Positions 11,580 through 23,250 of a stretch of DNA of 64,000 bases are shown here, in pieces. The translations under genes were made by a program, and so were the position numbers. The notes under the pieces are model-generated. The model was not told the origin of the DNA. It made no database searches and was given only the letters and a program-made list of their open reading frames with translations. Each line of letters starts with the position of its first letter. Within the stretch, counting starts at the first letter, position 1. Source of the DNA: Dactylonectria macrodidyma (Eukaryota; Ascomycota; Sordariomycetes; Hypocreales; Nectriaceae); contig JAGMUV010000003.1 of assembly GCA_020744425.1 (NCBI GenBank), positions 682,001 to 746,000 of the forward strand, in the 5' to 3' direction.

Positions 11580-13350
11580 GTCAGGCTGTGTATAGTATTA
11601 TGGGTAGGAAACAATGATGAGTCTGCATAACCTCCACTGCTGTCTTGTGTGATTGCAACGACGGCAAGCAATCCGGCGTTGGTTCGAGTGATCCTTGGCA
11701 TGTGGCGTTCGTTGGAGGTTGTCTGGCATTGTCGCTCCACTCAGGAATGGGGCAGAGATATCGGTTCTTCTCGAGAAGACTGAAGATTTCAGTATGTGTC
11801 ATGATAACCGATGTTTTTGACCACCACGGTATTGTATATACTCGCCATCCGGTCTCCAAGACGTCATTACTCCAAACAAACTCGAAGTATAGATAGTTCG
11901 GTGTAATGAGTAAATTACTCGATGTTATGTGCTTGGAGCCTCAATATCTTTGGCAGGCGGCCCGGTATGCGGTGGCACATCCATTGTCGCGTTGAAACCG
12001 TTAAGCCCCTTTCAAAACTATCCCATCATGTTGTGGTCCCACACTGCATCGCAGTGCAAGTTTTGAGTAGGGATTGCCGCATGGGGTTATAGGGCTTTTC
12101 TGGCTGATCGCTGGATGTCTGACGTCTTCCAATTCTTGACCAAAGCCGAGACAAGTCAAGGGACACGGTCGGTCTGAAGGGACCGTTTTGAAGGTATTGC
12201 TAGACGAGGCAATGTAACTAGGAAGAATCTCGCATTTCCAGTTAGTAAAATTCCCGCGATTGAAGGTTTTGGCGACAATTTCCGTAAATGTATCAGCCTA
12301 TTCGCTCAACTAGCGGAACTCGATGGTATAGGGCGCAGCGGGCACCACTCTTCAGGCTCATCGTGACCTGCGGGTTGAAGCAGCTCGGGTTAACGCATGT
12401 CGAGCCTCATGATGGGATCCAAATCCAGCCATTCTCGTCTTCTCTAGATAGTGCTTGCTTGTTGACGCAACAGGAGCCTGATATCTGCGAACTCAGGGTG
12501 ACGGTCTGGGATGTAGTCATCAAGGGATTACACCTGAAATGTCACATCATATATATATGCACTGTCATCCAGCGTCCAGCTGAGTTTCAGGTCGGATGTT
12601 TCTTGCGATAACATGTTCACCCTGTGATTGGCCTTGGACTTTGTGACTAACAGAGCCATCTGTCGGTTTGAGGCTTGGGGAGCGATCTTAGCCAACTGCC
12701 GTGCAAACTCCGGATGCCCTTCGGGTTTTTCATTCTTCTGTAGAGGCGCCGAGTGGCCTTCTGAAACGTTGTGTACGTCAAGAGCAAGATCCCGTAGTTG
12801 TTCATTTACCGCACCGATTTGGGTACACCCAGCGACAGTAACAGGACGCTTTCGGAAGCGATGTCTGTCCTGGCCAGAGATGACAGCAAGTGCTCTATGC
12901 TGTTTTTTGAGTCGAAACTTGAGAATCTCTTCACGTCGTCCTTCGTGGAGACTTTCAGGGATATCGTCGCAGCATCGTGGTGGGAAGTTATGCTCGGAGC
13001 GCAGGCCGTTGTTTATCGTCGCGCGCAGACAGAGGAGGCGAAATACACAGCCAAAACTAGGGAAGACCAAAGAGCTCAGCTCAAGACAGATAATGCAATC
13101 GCCGAGGCCTTGTGAGGGGGCTTCACATCGACCACCTAGTGGCGACGACAGACCACCGTCTTAGCCTCACGGGGTTGGCATAACAAGCGTGAGGGTGTGT
13201 GAGCACAATATAATTGTTATTTCCAGTCGGATATAGTATACGTCGGTCTTTTCAGCTAGTCGGCGAGACGTTAATGCGGCATGTTTGGATTTCTTGGGCG
13301 TTGAATGTGACCTGAACAGACAAGTGACTGGAAAATTTGAAGTCGTTGTC
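11580..13350 (-). pseudogene. Large decayed gene, unknown family, multiple in-frame stops
   Basis: One minus-strand frame reads from about 13350 to about 11945 as convincing protein, broken by at least nine in-frame stops (TGA, TAA and TAG, from 13167 downwards), then shifts frame and continues to 11581 (FVWSNDVLETGWRVYTIPWW). Coherent blocks include RPVTVAGCTQIGAVNEQLRD, HPEFADIRLLLRQQ, ARFFLVTLPRLAIP and HCDAVWDHNMMG. I see no splice solution that removes the stops. Repeat-induced point mutation could have made them (CAA, CAG or CGA to stop), but stops alone do not prove that. I recognise no domain. No restored protein is given. Confidence 0.6.
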
Positions 13351-13352
13351 AT

Positions 13353-15275
13353 CCACTCGTCAACGACACATTTGCGACCTGCGTATTTTTCTTTCGGTCT
13401 TGACGTGCTTTCTTTTTTTGTTCTTTTGTCGCACGTCTCTCGTGGTCTTACAGGGCCTTCTCGAGCAGCTCCTAGGTTTATTTGGCGACTCCGGCAGCGT
13501 CACGAGCGCCCGTCCCTCTGCGCTAAATGGTGACTTCGCCTCGACCGTCTGGGATGTCCGATAAGTGCGGCCGCCGGAGAGTTGACAACGCCCCTCTAAT
13601 GGTGTCATTCATTTGGCCGTATGGATGTAGGAATCTGCGTGTGGGGTGTTGACGTCCAACGTGGATCTTAGTGCCGGAGCTCCCGAGCCGCAATATATAT
13701 AATATGAGTGGCGTGCCAGAGTAGATTAGGCCATGCCTGATGCTGCCCTTTACCGAGGCCATCCTATAGTTTTCGACTAGTGCGTCTAGCTGTCAACATG
13801 AGAGGTTCCGAATTTCCCTAGCTCTGGGAATTGGTCCACACAGCCAGGATCTCATGAGTTCGGCCACGGTGTAGAGACCAGGGTTGGCGTGTAAAGGATG
13901 TTCTAGGAACACCGAGGCTTCGGGACGTTCTTGTCCGCGGTTGCTGCCGCCTTTTTTGGGCCGGCTTTGCCTTTGTGGGGGTTGGCTCCTACGTCGGGGT
14001 AGGCGAGGTAGCGTAGTCACTAGCCGAACTAACTGAGTAGCAGCCCGATCATCGCAGATGTGTGAGGAACGACCCATCAATTCCTCAATCGAACAGGTTA
14101 CACTGCTGAGGTCTTGAGGATATCTTCGAGCTTGCTGCCCCATATGAACTTGCCGTCTCGAATGCCCAACAAATCCATGATAGCATATCCAATGAATCTA
14201 AGTACCCTGTCGACATCGAGAGCGTATAATGCGTCGCTTGATTTGCTGGCGCCAGTGTAGCACATCATCCAGTTGCGGGGCCATATCACTTGCAGTCTTC
14301 GAGTCCTGGTTAAAAGGATGGCGGGCTGGCAGCCTTTGCATTCAAAGACGCGACAAATATTCCAGACCGCGATTCCATTCTTCTAGTGAGCATCAGGCTT
14401 AAGTTCTGCGGCAACACTCGCTGGACTCTCTGACGTGATTGGGTGTCTCTTCTGATGAAACCGTCACGACCGGCCGTTACCTTTCCTGCCCGGCATTAAT
14501 CCTCCACCAGTGGCTTGTGGCTCCGCAAGGGGAACGGCGACTGAGGGTTCTTCCACACACGAAAGTTCTATGCAACTGGTGATGGAACCACAAGTCCCTT
14601 GCCAGCAGTGGTTGGGCGGCTCAATCACTGAAGGAGATGACCACAAGCAGGAGCGTTATCGGGGAGGGTGTATACGTTCTGAAGGATAGTTTAGAATCCG
14701 TTCTGGGTTGGTCTCTCTGCGGCCATCGAACTTTATTTCGCAATGTCGGCCGAGTCGCAGGCCCAGGTCCATCTGGAGTTCTCGACCGGGAAACGCTATT
14801 CTCCAATACTCTGCGTCGTGGTGCGTTCCACGATACCGGTCTCTCCCTGGGCCAAGCTCCTGTTTGACGGTATAGTAACGCCGGTTCATAGACAATAATT
14901 TATATCAACTCCATCGGAAGGAGCAAGACAGAAGTAGAGGGTGGTGCATCTGATTCCAGTATATATAAAGCTAAATCCGAATTATTAGTACTTGCTATAT
15001 TTATATGTATAATTGACCCAACGAGAGACGTACCTTGATATGCGATGCGCTGGGATTAAACACTGGTAGTAGGATCTGATTGTGTCGATGCCAATGCTAT
15101 TGAGGGAGAAATGCTGTTGAAAGAAAATGCTGGTGGAAGAAATAATTCGATGTCCGGTGTGTTATATACAAGGGCAAGTCGGCGCATTAACTTGCGGAGG
15201 GAGTCGGCCATTAAATGAATCGCAACCCACCTAGCGTCCTTGCGATCAACGAGTTGTGCGATCCCTCCAGGCGCT
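13353..15275. other. Gene-poor stretch with fragmentary frames
   Basis: Several minus-strand frames of 60-116 codons (14289-14098, 14143-13793, 14895-14656) look partly coding (LRFIGYAIMDLLGIRDGKFI) but change frame without usable splice sites. They may be upstream pieces of the decayed gene at 11580-13350. A short AT-rich tract lies near 14960-15010. No intact gene is supported. Confidence 0.35.
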
Positions 15276-15542
15276 TCACATATCAGTTGGCAAGTCGAAC
15301 TTCCATGACTGATGGTGCTTTACCCACTTCTGGAGGGGTGGCGGCAAGCGTAACACATCCTTGTCCTTGCTAATCGTGGATTCAATAGAGTGTGGCGTGT
15401 CGATCAGCTCTTCGTGGTGCTTTGAGGCTATTCCAGGTTGGGTCGAATTCATGTCGATGAGTTCCGGCTTGCGCATCCCATAGGTATCATGACGACTATA
15501 TATAAGTCGGGTCGTTCTCACCCACCCTTCCGGCCTCGTCGA

Positions 15543-16016
15543 TTATGATGGGATCGATTGATTCTCATGCACACAACATTCGTCATGATGTGCCGGTTGG
15601 CAATGTCCTTCTCGCCTTTGCAGGTAGTTTGCTGCCCAGTCTGCGATATTTCGGAAAGCTCTGTTGGTGTCGCGTATGATGGCATCCATGAAAGACAGAA
15701 GCAGACTCGGAGAGTATGATAGCATCGAACTCTGTGTTCCGCTATCATGGCTATTGTCGATTACGCCGCACGCAATGAGCATCTTGTTCGTGTCGAGGGA
15801 ATTGCGTGCTTTCTTGGTCTCGAGTTGTTCTTCGGCGTCATAGTGAGTGAACACCTGGGTAGTGTGTTGTAGTGACCATGACTCCTTGCCTTGGGAGGTG
15901 TCAGCTGTGATCGTGACGTTCCGGCGACTCCCCACGGTTGGATAGATTAGCCCCGATTCCCATAATGGTAAGGTCGTGTCTTCCTTAGTGGTGTAGAATC
16001 TGCTGTTGTCGAACAT
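15543..16016 (-). CDS. Hypothetical ORF, 157 aa
   Basis: Opens at an ATG at 16016 just downstream of a TATATAT box on its strand (about 16024-16030). The product (MFDNSRFYTTKEDTTLPLW...) is beta-rich looking in its first 70 residues and ends Cys/His-rich. No family is recognised. A second frame at 15521-15276 follows and might be a further exon, but I could not find a convincing junction. It could also be a piece of the decayed gene material around it. Confidence 0.3.
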   Translation of the reverse strand: MFDNSRFYTTKEDTTLPLWESGLIYPTVGSRRNVTITADTSQGKESWSLQHTTQVFTHYDAEEQLETKKARNSLDTNKMLIACGVIDNSHDSGTQSSMLSYSPSLLLSFMDAIIRDTNRAFRNIADWAANYLQRREGHCQPAHHDECCVHENQSIPS

Positions 16017-16297
16017 TGTTGAATATATAGAGTGGCTACTCTCGTCGTTCGTTCATTATTTTGCCAGAAGCCTCCGAATTCGAACACAGAGCCTGGATTC
16101 TATCGCATGTCCTCGGTCACAAGCGCCACGAGACATTTGACGACTTCCAAGTTCGAAGGGTAAACGATGTACCCTGGAAGTCACACTGGAGCTGCCACGG
16201 CGCCACGGTGGCCATTTTCCTCCGCACCTAGTCGAGAGGGGAGTCAAGCGAGAACGCCTACTCCTAAAACTTATTTCTCGGACCCTCCTCCGTCCGA

Positions 16298-17290
16298 TCA
16301 CAGCTGTACGAGGCGGATGTGGTAGTTCCGTGGTCCAACAGGTAGACCATTAAGATGTCAATGGACACGCGCATCCCAGTCCAACTCCTTAGCAGGGCCT
16401 TCTGTCAAATGCCATTCGACCTCCCGTTGTAAGAGGTCAACCCCTGGGGCGTGCCGTTGAAGAAGACTTCGGCCAACGGAGAAGTTTCAGAGAAAAGACA
16501 TTTTCCAGGGGTCATAACTCGAGAACCAGCAGCTGGTATTAGGCCCTAGATGACTTGCGCGATTGGAGTCAGCGGCACCGAGGAAACACTCGGTCAAGAT
16601 GGGCGGCTTCACGTTGGGTTGGTCTGGTGAGTACAGGCTGGTGAGTGTGTCCACCTCAAGCAGCATTGTCCCTTGTTGAATAGTCATCACGCTTGCCCGG
16701 AAACCGCGATCACACTTGAAGTCTCTGTCAAGGGTCATCGTCGCGTAAATGTGCCAGGCTTTGACAAGATATTCCTGGCCAGTGACGAAGTCAGGAAGGT
16801 CATGGAGTTGAAGTAGCTTAGAGCCATACATCAGCCTGCTGGTCGCTACAACGCTACGCTTGCGCAGTCGGGCCGCAAGTAGAATTGCCGCCATGACGAT
16901 GTCGTGGGCAAAGGAGCGTCATTCATTGATTCCACTGGGCATCAGGCTGTAGTTCAACTGACGATCCACATTCCCAAGCTCATAGAAGACGAAGACATTC
17001 CTTTGTAAAAATCAGCCCCATCATGTCAGACAGCAAGAGGAGAAGAGAGAAGGGGGCCACGAAGACGGCAAAACTTACGACGAGTCATATCTCCGACGAG
17101 ACCATAGAAGGATTGCACGTCAGGCGCTTCTTGGCAAAAAGGTCCCGCAATCGATCGAGACACGTAAGCATATAGTATATAGTTGCTGAGAATAGAATTA
17201 ATGCCAGGATAGGGAGGTTCAACTCCTAGGTTTATAAACAGGATTGAAGAAAGGGGTATCAGTTTGCTTGTGTTCAATAGCTTTGCCAGA
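16298..17290 (-). pseudogene. Decayed gene, unknown family, in-frame TGA stops
   Basis: Minus strand 17280-17070 reads as protein (GINSILSNYILYAYVSRSIA) up to a GTAAGT donor-like site near 17078. After an AG near 17004 the reading resumes (VFVFYELGNVDRQLNYSL) and runs to 16298, broken by TGA at 16919-16921, 16487-16489, 16358-16360 and 16298-16300, with good protein on both sides of the first three. The splice joins only out of phase, a further lesion. A conserved-looking core is QLHDLPDFVTGQEYLVKAWH. No family is recognised. Confidence 0.6.
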
Positions 17291-17698
17291 ATATTGGGAT
17301 GGGTTTACTTGAGTAACTACATTAGCTGAATAGTCGGGATTGCCTTCAACACAAGAATTCTCTTCCGTTCTCATCTCCGTTGTTCCCGCCGCTATCGTCC
17401 AATTCCCACCACTCCCGCCATTCTCACCCCGTTTCCGTTTCCGTCGCCGCGCTTGCATTGCAGTGGTTCATGAGATGATTGTTAACTAGAAAGAGGAGGT
17501 CCTTGGCTCTCGCCTAAATTCGGCAACACGGGAGGTTGGGTTCCGAGATGCACAACGTCGAAACAATAAACAAATGCTACGTAGCAACGGCTCGGTAGTT
17601 TTCGCATGGGTAGATAGGACGGCTGTGACATGAAGTTGTGATCAAGACGGCTCGGAGATTAGTTTCTGTCAATCTTGGCCACATTTTGGGGAGCATAC

Positions 17699-17941
17699 CA
17701 AGCGGGGGACAGAAAACACGGCACACCAAGAGTCGGCCTCACCCTCACCAAGCAATACCGAATTTTAAAAAGAGAAGAAAAATCCTAATAAATAAAACAA
17801 TTAAATCGGATAGCATTTTTTTATTTATCTGTTTTTTATGAAGCCATCTGGGACTAATTCAGTGTTAGATTAAGGGGGGATGTAGCTACTACAATGCTAA
17901 GGAGGCTTTTGGTGTGCCATGTTTACTGTCCCCCCCGCTTG
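17699..17941. mobile_element. MITE-like element, 243 bp
   Basis: Imperfect terminal inverted repeats of about 35 bp (17699-17733, starting CAAGCGGGGGACAG, against 17907-17941) flank a non-coding AT-rich centre. The pentamer CATAC occurs directly outside both ends (17694-17698 and 17942-17946), a clean target-site duplication. No transposase is encoded, so it would need one supplied in trans; a 5-bp duplication does not fit Tc1/mariner (TA) or piggyBac (TTAA). Confidence 0.85.
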
Positions 17942-18085
17942 CATACTTATTGGGTGTTGTTACAGTAGTACCGGATGCATGGTATCTCCGTGCAAGAGGA
18001 GGCCATGCATCTCAATAAGAGTGGCCTCCACCACGGCTTGCACCATTCCCCACATGCATGCCACCCGTGCCACGCGGATGATAGC

Positions 18086-18223
18086 GTCAGCGACTGGTGA
18101 CGCAACACAGGGACCAGCAGATAGACCGCGATGTACAGCAACGGAGTAGAGTTCCTAGTTTAGCTCGTCAGATGGGGAAATGAGTAGCGAGTAGTGACGA
18201 GGTAAGTAAACACTGCCGGAGAT
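18086..18223. repeat. Dispersed repeat, copy A
   Basis: Diverged direct copy of 26293-26468. Shared words include GTACAGCA.CGGAGTA, GTTCCTAGT.TAGCTCGTCA and CAGC.ACTGG. Differences are mostly transitions. It lies just beyond the MITE. Confidence 0.7.
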
Positions 18224-18490
18224 GGTAACAATGGCTTGAACGAATCTAGGAAGGGTGGGCAGATCCATCTCCAATGAACAGCTCTGAAGGGATGTCCAAT
18301 TTATTTGACTGGGAAGGCACGTATACTACTAGCAAGGTAGAACAACTGTGGAATTATTAGGTGTTTCAACTTATTGACTGTCTAAAGAACTAAAATGAGC
18401 TCGAGATACAAAACAAAAAGATCATGCATTTCCAGGTAATAACTTAAAGTCGATTGGCCCCAGCTTCCCATCTAAGCAACTGCCATGTCT

Positions 18491-20531
18491 TCATGGAAGT
18501 GTTGTTGCTTCGTCTTCCTCAATGTGGATAGTGTATCTTGCCTTCTTCTTTGGCGGAGGTTTGTCCTCCACAATGTGATTGCCATCAATGCTATCTCGAT
18601 GCGATTCGCATTGGGGTGACGATGAGTCGCCTCCTGGACTTCCAGTAGGACCAGGACCTTTTTCCATGTCAGCTTTCATCATGAGATGTTCGACCAAGCG
18701 TTGCATTTCGTCGTCTCCATTCTCATTACTGATACCGCCTGGCAATTCCAAGGCGAATAATTGCACGCCATCACCATGTCTAAACCTCTCCACTAGCTCC
18801 GTCAGAGCCTTCAGATCGGAATCAGAGTGAGGCCCGAAATTCTGTATGTAGGCCTGGACCATATATCGGCATGCATCCTGTTGGAGTGCCTTACGCCTCG
18901 CCGGCGAGAAAACTTCGGACCACTTTGGCGAAGCGAGTATGGGTATTTGCCAGTTGAACTTGTTAGGTCGGTGCACATATTTAGGGAGCTGGCTCATTAG
19001 AGTGGCACCCTCCAAGTAGCATTCCGAGCAGAACTCATGCCACGCTTTCAAATGGCGCGTGACAAAGGTTCGGAACTGATTCACGCCCCATTGGTGGATT
19101 TGATCAACCAAGGATAGAAGCTCCCAAGCGGACCGTTCTGTAACGACTCGACCACTCCATACCCTTTGAAATACCTGATAGATTTGTTAAAGATCGAGGT
19201 CTAAGGAGTCGAATAGATGAGAACAAGGGGTGGCGTACGTATACTGTTTTGCTTACTCCGTTTGTACCTGCGTGCTCACGCTCGAGCCGATTGCGACGAT
19301 AACCAACGAGAATGTGCCAATGCGCCCCGAAGGACGTCAGTGCAAATACTTGCGTGTTTTGAGAACCCAGGGCTTGGTACGGTCGACCAAAATCTGGAAT
19401 GTCAATTGGGAACGGATGTCTTGCTAGCGCATCGAGCATGTCAAGGTAGACAGCACCAGCCGAGCAAGCCTGGTAGCGAGCGACTCGCGCGTCACCATTC
19501 CACCCCTTTGCTTCGTAGACAGCAAAGGGAAACACCAGATTGGCGTCGCCAAGCTTCGGATCAGATATCAGCTCTGTTTCTGGATGCAGAGCCAAAGCCT
19601 TGAGTTTGTCACGATCCAATTCGTCGCAAGCCAAAGGATTTTGACCGTCTTGGACGTCGAATGTTGCTAGCCCAAAAGTTGCATCTGGTATTCTTTTGAT
19701 GCCTCTCGTAGATTCCCCAGTCAGGAGGCAGGACACAGGGTGCTTCTTTTGACCCACCGTGTAGTATTCATGCTTGTTCCTGTTCTTGATGAGCGATAGT
19801 GTTGCTTGCCAACAACGCGAGGAATGACTTACCCAGCTATCAATGGGTCTTCCCTCATCTGTCCAAACACGTCTGACCATGCATCTGCTTCCCAAGCATA
19901 CTCACTCTTGTTCCATTTCTCGTTGTCTAGTGCATGCTTTACAAAGGTGTTTGCTCTCCGCCGACGCGTCGACTCGGTTTCATGGTTCCAGTCAACATTC
20001 GCCAGGGATGGAACCCAGAGCTTGCGTTCAAAGCCTTCAACCCAGCGGTGAGAGAAGTGGTGGCGGTAGTATATTCCTTCAGCATTCAAGCACCAGTCAT
20101 TTCTATACCGCTCATTGAGACCAAGCGGCATAGATTCCCCCGGCCGGAGGTACCTTTTCTTTGATTAGCCAGCCGTTTGACAGAAGCTCGAATAAATGGG
20201 CATAGACATACATTTGTGTATTAACGTACCAACGTTCAACTAGGCGTCTCACTTGCTTGTCACTACGCGTCCGGATAAGTTTTTCCATGTCGATGGAAGA
20301 TGCGCCAACGATGATATCTAAAATCGTCGCGGTGTCGGCTTTTTCTCCAAGCTCTCTTCGTGTTTCGACCAGCGCTGATTTGTGATCCTGTTTACTGATG
20401 TCGACAGAAGCCATTTTTGTAGAGTTCATGTCAAGGTCGATTTCATCAGGGTGTCGAAGTAGCGGTCCATCACAAAACCTCGAGCCGACGTTTACTTTTA
20501 ATGAAGGTCTGTGTGAGTTTTTTGTCGACAT
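18491..20531 (-). CDS. PD-(D/E)XK nuclease-like protein (PDDEXK_12 type), 615 aa, four exons
   Basis: Exons are 20531-20230, 20153-19833, 19779-19239 and 19174-18491; introns of 76, 53 and 64 bp have GTACGT, GTAAGT and GTACGC donors, and phase closes. The core motif is LVFPFAVYEAKGW (residues about 289-301), with Glu297 and Lys299 as the E-x-K pair and Asp282/Asp287 upstream, the arrangement of the fungal PDDEXK_12-type family. The C-terminus is charged with a basic patch (PPPKKKAR) that could be a nuclear localisation signal. Such fungal genes are multicopy and often lie in repeat-rich regions; their substrate and role are not known to me. The gene sits between two copies of a dispersed repeat. 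Confidence 0.85.
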
Positions 20532-21548
20532 TGTGGCAGGGTTGGAGCTCGGTCTATTGGAGTTGAAAGTTTTGTAGTTCAATTGCGTTAGGAATCGATT
20601 TCTGAAGAGTATGCATATGAGACTGATAGCTACTTGCCTGATATATAGTAGTAAACCTATATCACGATGACAGCTGCTGCCTAAAATTAGGATCTCTTGG
20701 GACAAATTTGCGGCGCAGTACAACAACTGAAATTGAAACCAATTGCCTCAGGGGAAAGAATCGGAGCCAACTTGGACGATCATTTACAGTGCACAGCAGA
20801 AGAAGATCCCCTGTCACTGCTATGCAACCCTACGAAACTAAATCCTACTTCAACTCAAGACACCGCTGGTATTGTACTCAGAGTCTGTATATTCCCATAG
20901 ATGAAACACGCCAACGCCAATGCTTTGACTTCCCCTAACCCTCGCTGCTCTCCTCTGTATGCATCGAAGTGTTACCCATGTTTGTAACTCCTATTCCTTG
21001 GTAATTATGTAACTCTTCGCCAGGCTAAATGCAGGGGTTTCCTGGATCAGGTGAATGTTCGTCGGCCTCGCGCCCCGCCCCTGCATTGTCTAGGTAGTGT
21101 TGATGAGACCTCAATCGACTAGGGGTTGAACCAACATGCCAATTAATTGCAACGCGCTTGGCAACATTTCGGTCTCTAAGGGCGCCTCGATTTTGCCTCA
21201 GTTCCTTCGTACCACAACCGGGCGCCGTCTTGCTCGGGGTAGTGGCGTAGCAACAAGATCCATGTTGCAGTGCGACGATTTATCGTTTCCTGTTGTCCAC
21301 TACTAGCACGAATCGCATAGTCAAGCGCAAGTCACGGCCATGGCGGCAGAAGACAACCTGATTCCTGAAAAAGATCAGATAGAAAAGATGACACATGGAT
21401 CGCTAAGTGCAAAGCGCTTGGTTGCATGTCCGTTTCATAAGCATGATGCCATGCAGTACCAGACCTGTGTACCATCCCAAGCCCGCTCTATTGTCGACAC
21501 ATGGCAGGATCCACGGCCATTCCCCCTTTTACTCTCTAGATCCAAAGA
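20532..21548. other. Intergenic, no supported gene
   Basis: Contains the presumed promoter of the nuclease gene on the minus strand. Plus-strand frames of up to 164 codons near 21340 overlap the antisense of the next gene and are not supported. Confidence 0.4.
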
Positions 21549-22808
21549 TTACTCGAGCATCCCATCACCGTTATACCCAATATCATCCTCTAGCCAGATC
21601 GGGTTCAGCCTGACTCTATCGTCCAAGAGCCAGCCTGGAACTTCATGTCCATGGTTGTTGACGTACTGCCACCACGTGAAGACGCCATGCACGGCAGCGC
21701 GCAACACCTCTTCCAGGAGAGAATCTAGTCGTTCGCTATCGTACCTACTCAGCTCTTCATCCTTGTATTTGTCGAAATACTTGAACGCAAAGAGGATATC
21801 TGGGGCGTTCAAGCTGCGTCCGATAGTCCCGTAGTCGCTAAGCAGGTTTGTGCCGCGGGTTACGGTTTCAGCGCCACTGCCGGTCCTGTAGCTGTTCATC
21901 CGCGTGAGGACTTTGACTGCGACGTCGAGTAACTGCTTCCGCGTGGCGTTGGCCGCTGGAGAAAACTGCCGCTGTAGTCGCTCTACTGTTTCGAGGATTC
22001 GATCGCAAGCTTCAGAATAGGCCAGTGACTTCCGTGTATCATACAAAACTAGCGGCGTGATAGTAAAGGAGCAGAAGCCGATGGCAAGGAGCCAGCTGGG
22101 ATGATGGATGTCCCGCATGCTCTGGGTGGGATGCGCTATTTCGACGCCCGAATTCGTGTTGATTAACTGGCGGTAGAAGGGAGGATAGCCACTTGCAATT
22201 GCCCGAAGGTCGTTTTTCGTTATGCTGCTATAACCTTGTGAAATAGACTTGAAATTAGGCACATTGCTAAGCTTTCCGATTATGAAAAAGTTGTGCTCAT
22301 CACTTTCGAAAACTCGAAATTGCGCCGCCGTTGAGCCAAAGCGGAGAGTGCACCTAGTACCAGGATCGGGTTGTCGGTCCAGTGAACCAGATCCCCCGTC
22401 CAGAAGGACGATAGCCAGGAGGACATCAGCATCAAGCCGGAGGTACTCCTTGGATATATCAAGATAAGAAGGCCGCGGGACCGGTCTTGGGTCAACCTGC
22501 CAAATGTCGTGCAGAAACTGGGCCAACGCCTTGATTTTGGGGCTTTTCCCATCATCAGCCCCGTTTCCAGCTTCAAGAACCCGGCTACTCGTCGATGTTG
22601 AAGTCGTTTGCCGCTGGAGTTGAGTCCGGACGGGGTTGGGGGATATATCTCGCCATTGAATTGCCTCGCATCTGTTCCCCCGGTGGTATGCTCGGACTAC
22701 GGCGTCTCTCGCCTTTTGAAATAAAGGCTGAAGAAGTAGCGACGAGGCGAAGATAGGGATCGTCACGAGCGCCGTGATGGCGTTGACCTTACCCCAATCC
22801 TCGATCAT
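21549..22808 (-). CDS. Hypothetical protein with two hydrophobic segments, 419 aa
   Basis: Uninterrupted frame from an ATG at 22808. A hydrophobic segment lies near the N-terminus (ITALVTIPIFASSLLLQPLF, residues about 11-30) and another near residue 240 (WLLAIGFCSFTITPLVLYD), so a membrane-anchored protein with its large middle and C-terminal parts on one face is likely. I recognise no domain; the C-terminus has Trp-rich motifs (VFTWWQYVNNHG). It is head-to-head with the ankyrin gene at 23251, with 442 bp between start codons, which suggests a shared promoter region and perhaps a shared job. Lack of introns is unusual among the accessory genes here. Confidence 0.75.
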   Translation of the reverse strand: MIEDWGKVNAITALVTIPIFASSLLLQPLFQKARDAVVRAYHRGNRCEAIQWRDISPNPVRTQLQRQTTSTSTSSRVLEAGNGADDGKSPKIKALAQFLHDIWQVDPRPVPRPSYLDISKEYLRLDADVLLAIVLLDGGSGSLDRQPDPGTRCTLRFGSTAAQFRVFESDEHNFFIIGKLSNVPNFKSISQGYSSITKNDLRAIASGYPPFYRQLINTNSGVEIAHPTQSMRDIHHPSWLLAIGFCSFTITPLVLYDTRKSLAYSEACDRILETVERLQRQFSPAANATRKQLLDVAVKVLTRMNSYRTGSGAETVTRGTNLLSDYGTIGRSLNAPDILFAFKYFDKYKDEELSRYDSERLDSLLEEVLRAAVHGVFTWWQYVNNHGHEVPGWLLDDRVRLNPIWLEDDIGYNGDGMLE

Positions 22809-23250
22809 GGTGGTGATGTCCGGTATTCTGCGGCAACTCGCTCTACTTCGCCGCTCGCCTCAACCGATTCACGCAAGAGGACACGCAGGATGACCCGAAA
22901 GAATATGTAGACGAACGGATAGTGTGCGAGTGATTTTTGGCCAGGGTCTATTCAGCCGCACGCGGTGTTCAGCCTGTCCTGCACATTTATGCACCTGACC
23001 GAGACTTCAAGCATCTCGTTGGTTGCCTTACGTAGAAGTAGAAACTAGCGAAACAAGGCGCACATTCATCTGCACTTTTCTTATCATGAGCAAATGTGGC
23101 GTCTCAGCTGAGACAGGCTGGAAATTATTATACTATAGACCTGCGACTTGTCGAAAGCTGCGTTGGAAATTCTTTCAACACCACAGTTGATCACCGATGT
23201 AGACATTTTATATCGACTAGACCACCATAATCCGCGCTCGTCGCCCTTTC
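22809..23250. promoter_or_regulatory. Divergent intergenic region, likely bidirectional promoter
   Basis: 442 bp between the start codons of two divergent genes. TTATACTATAG (about 23128-23138) and TTTTATATCGAC (about 23207-23218) are TATA-like elements on the ankyrin-gene side. Promoter activity is inferred from layout only. Confidence 0.4.

Noticed and set aside
12628..13164. 178-codon plus-strand frame
   Set aside because: It is antisense to the decayed minus-strand gene, whose reading is far more protein-like; the plus frame is Arg/Ser/Cys-rich as shadows of coding DNA often are.
17638..17841. 67-codon frame crossing the MITE
   Set aside because: It spans the left terminal repeat and part of the element, so it is a chance frame.
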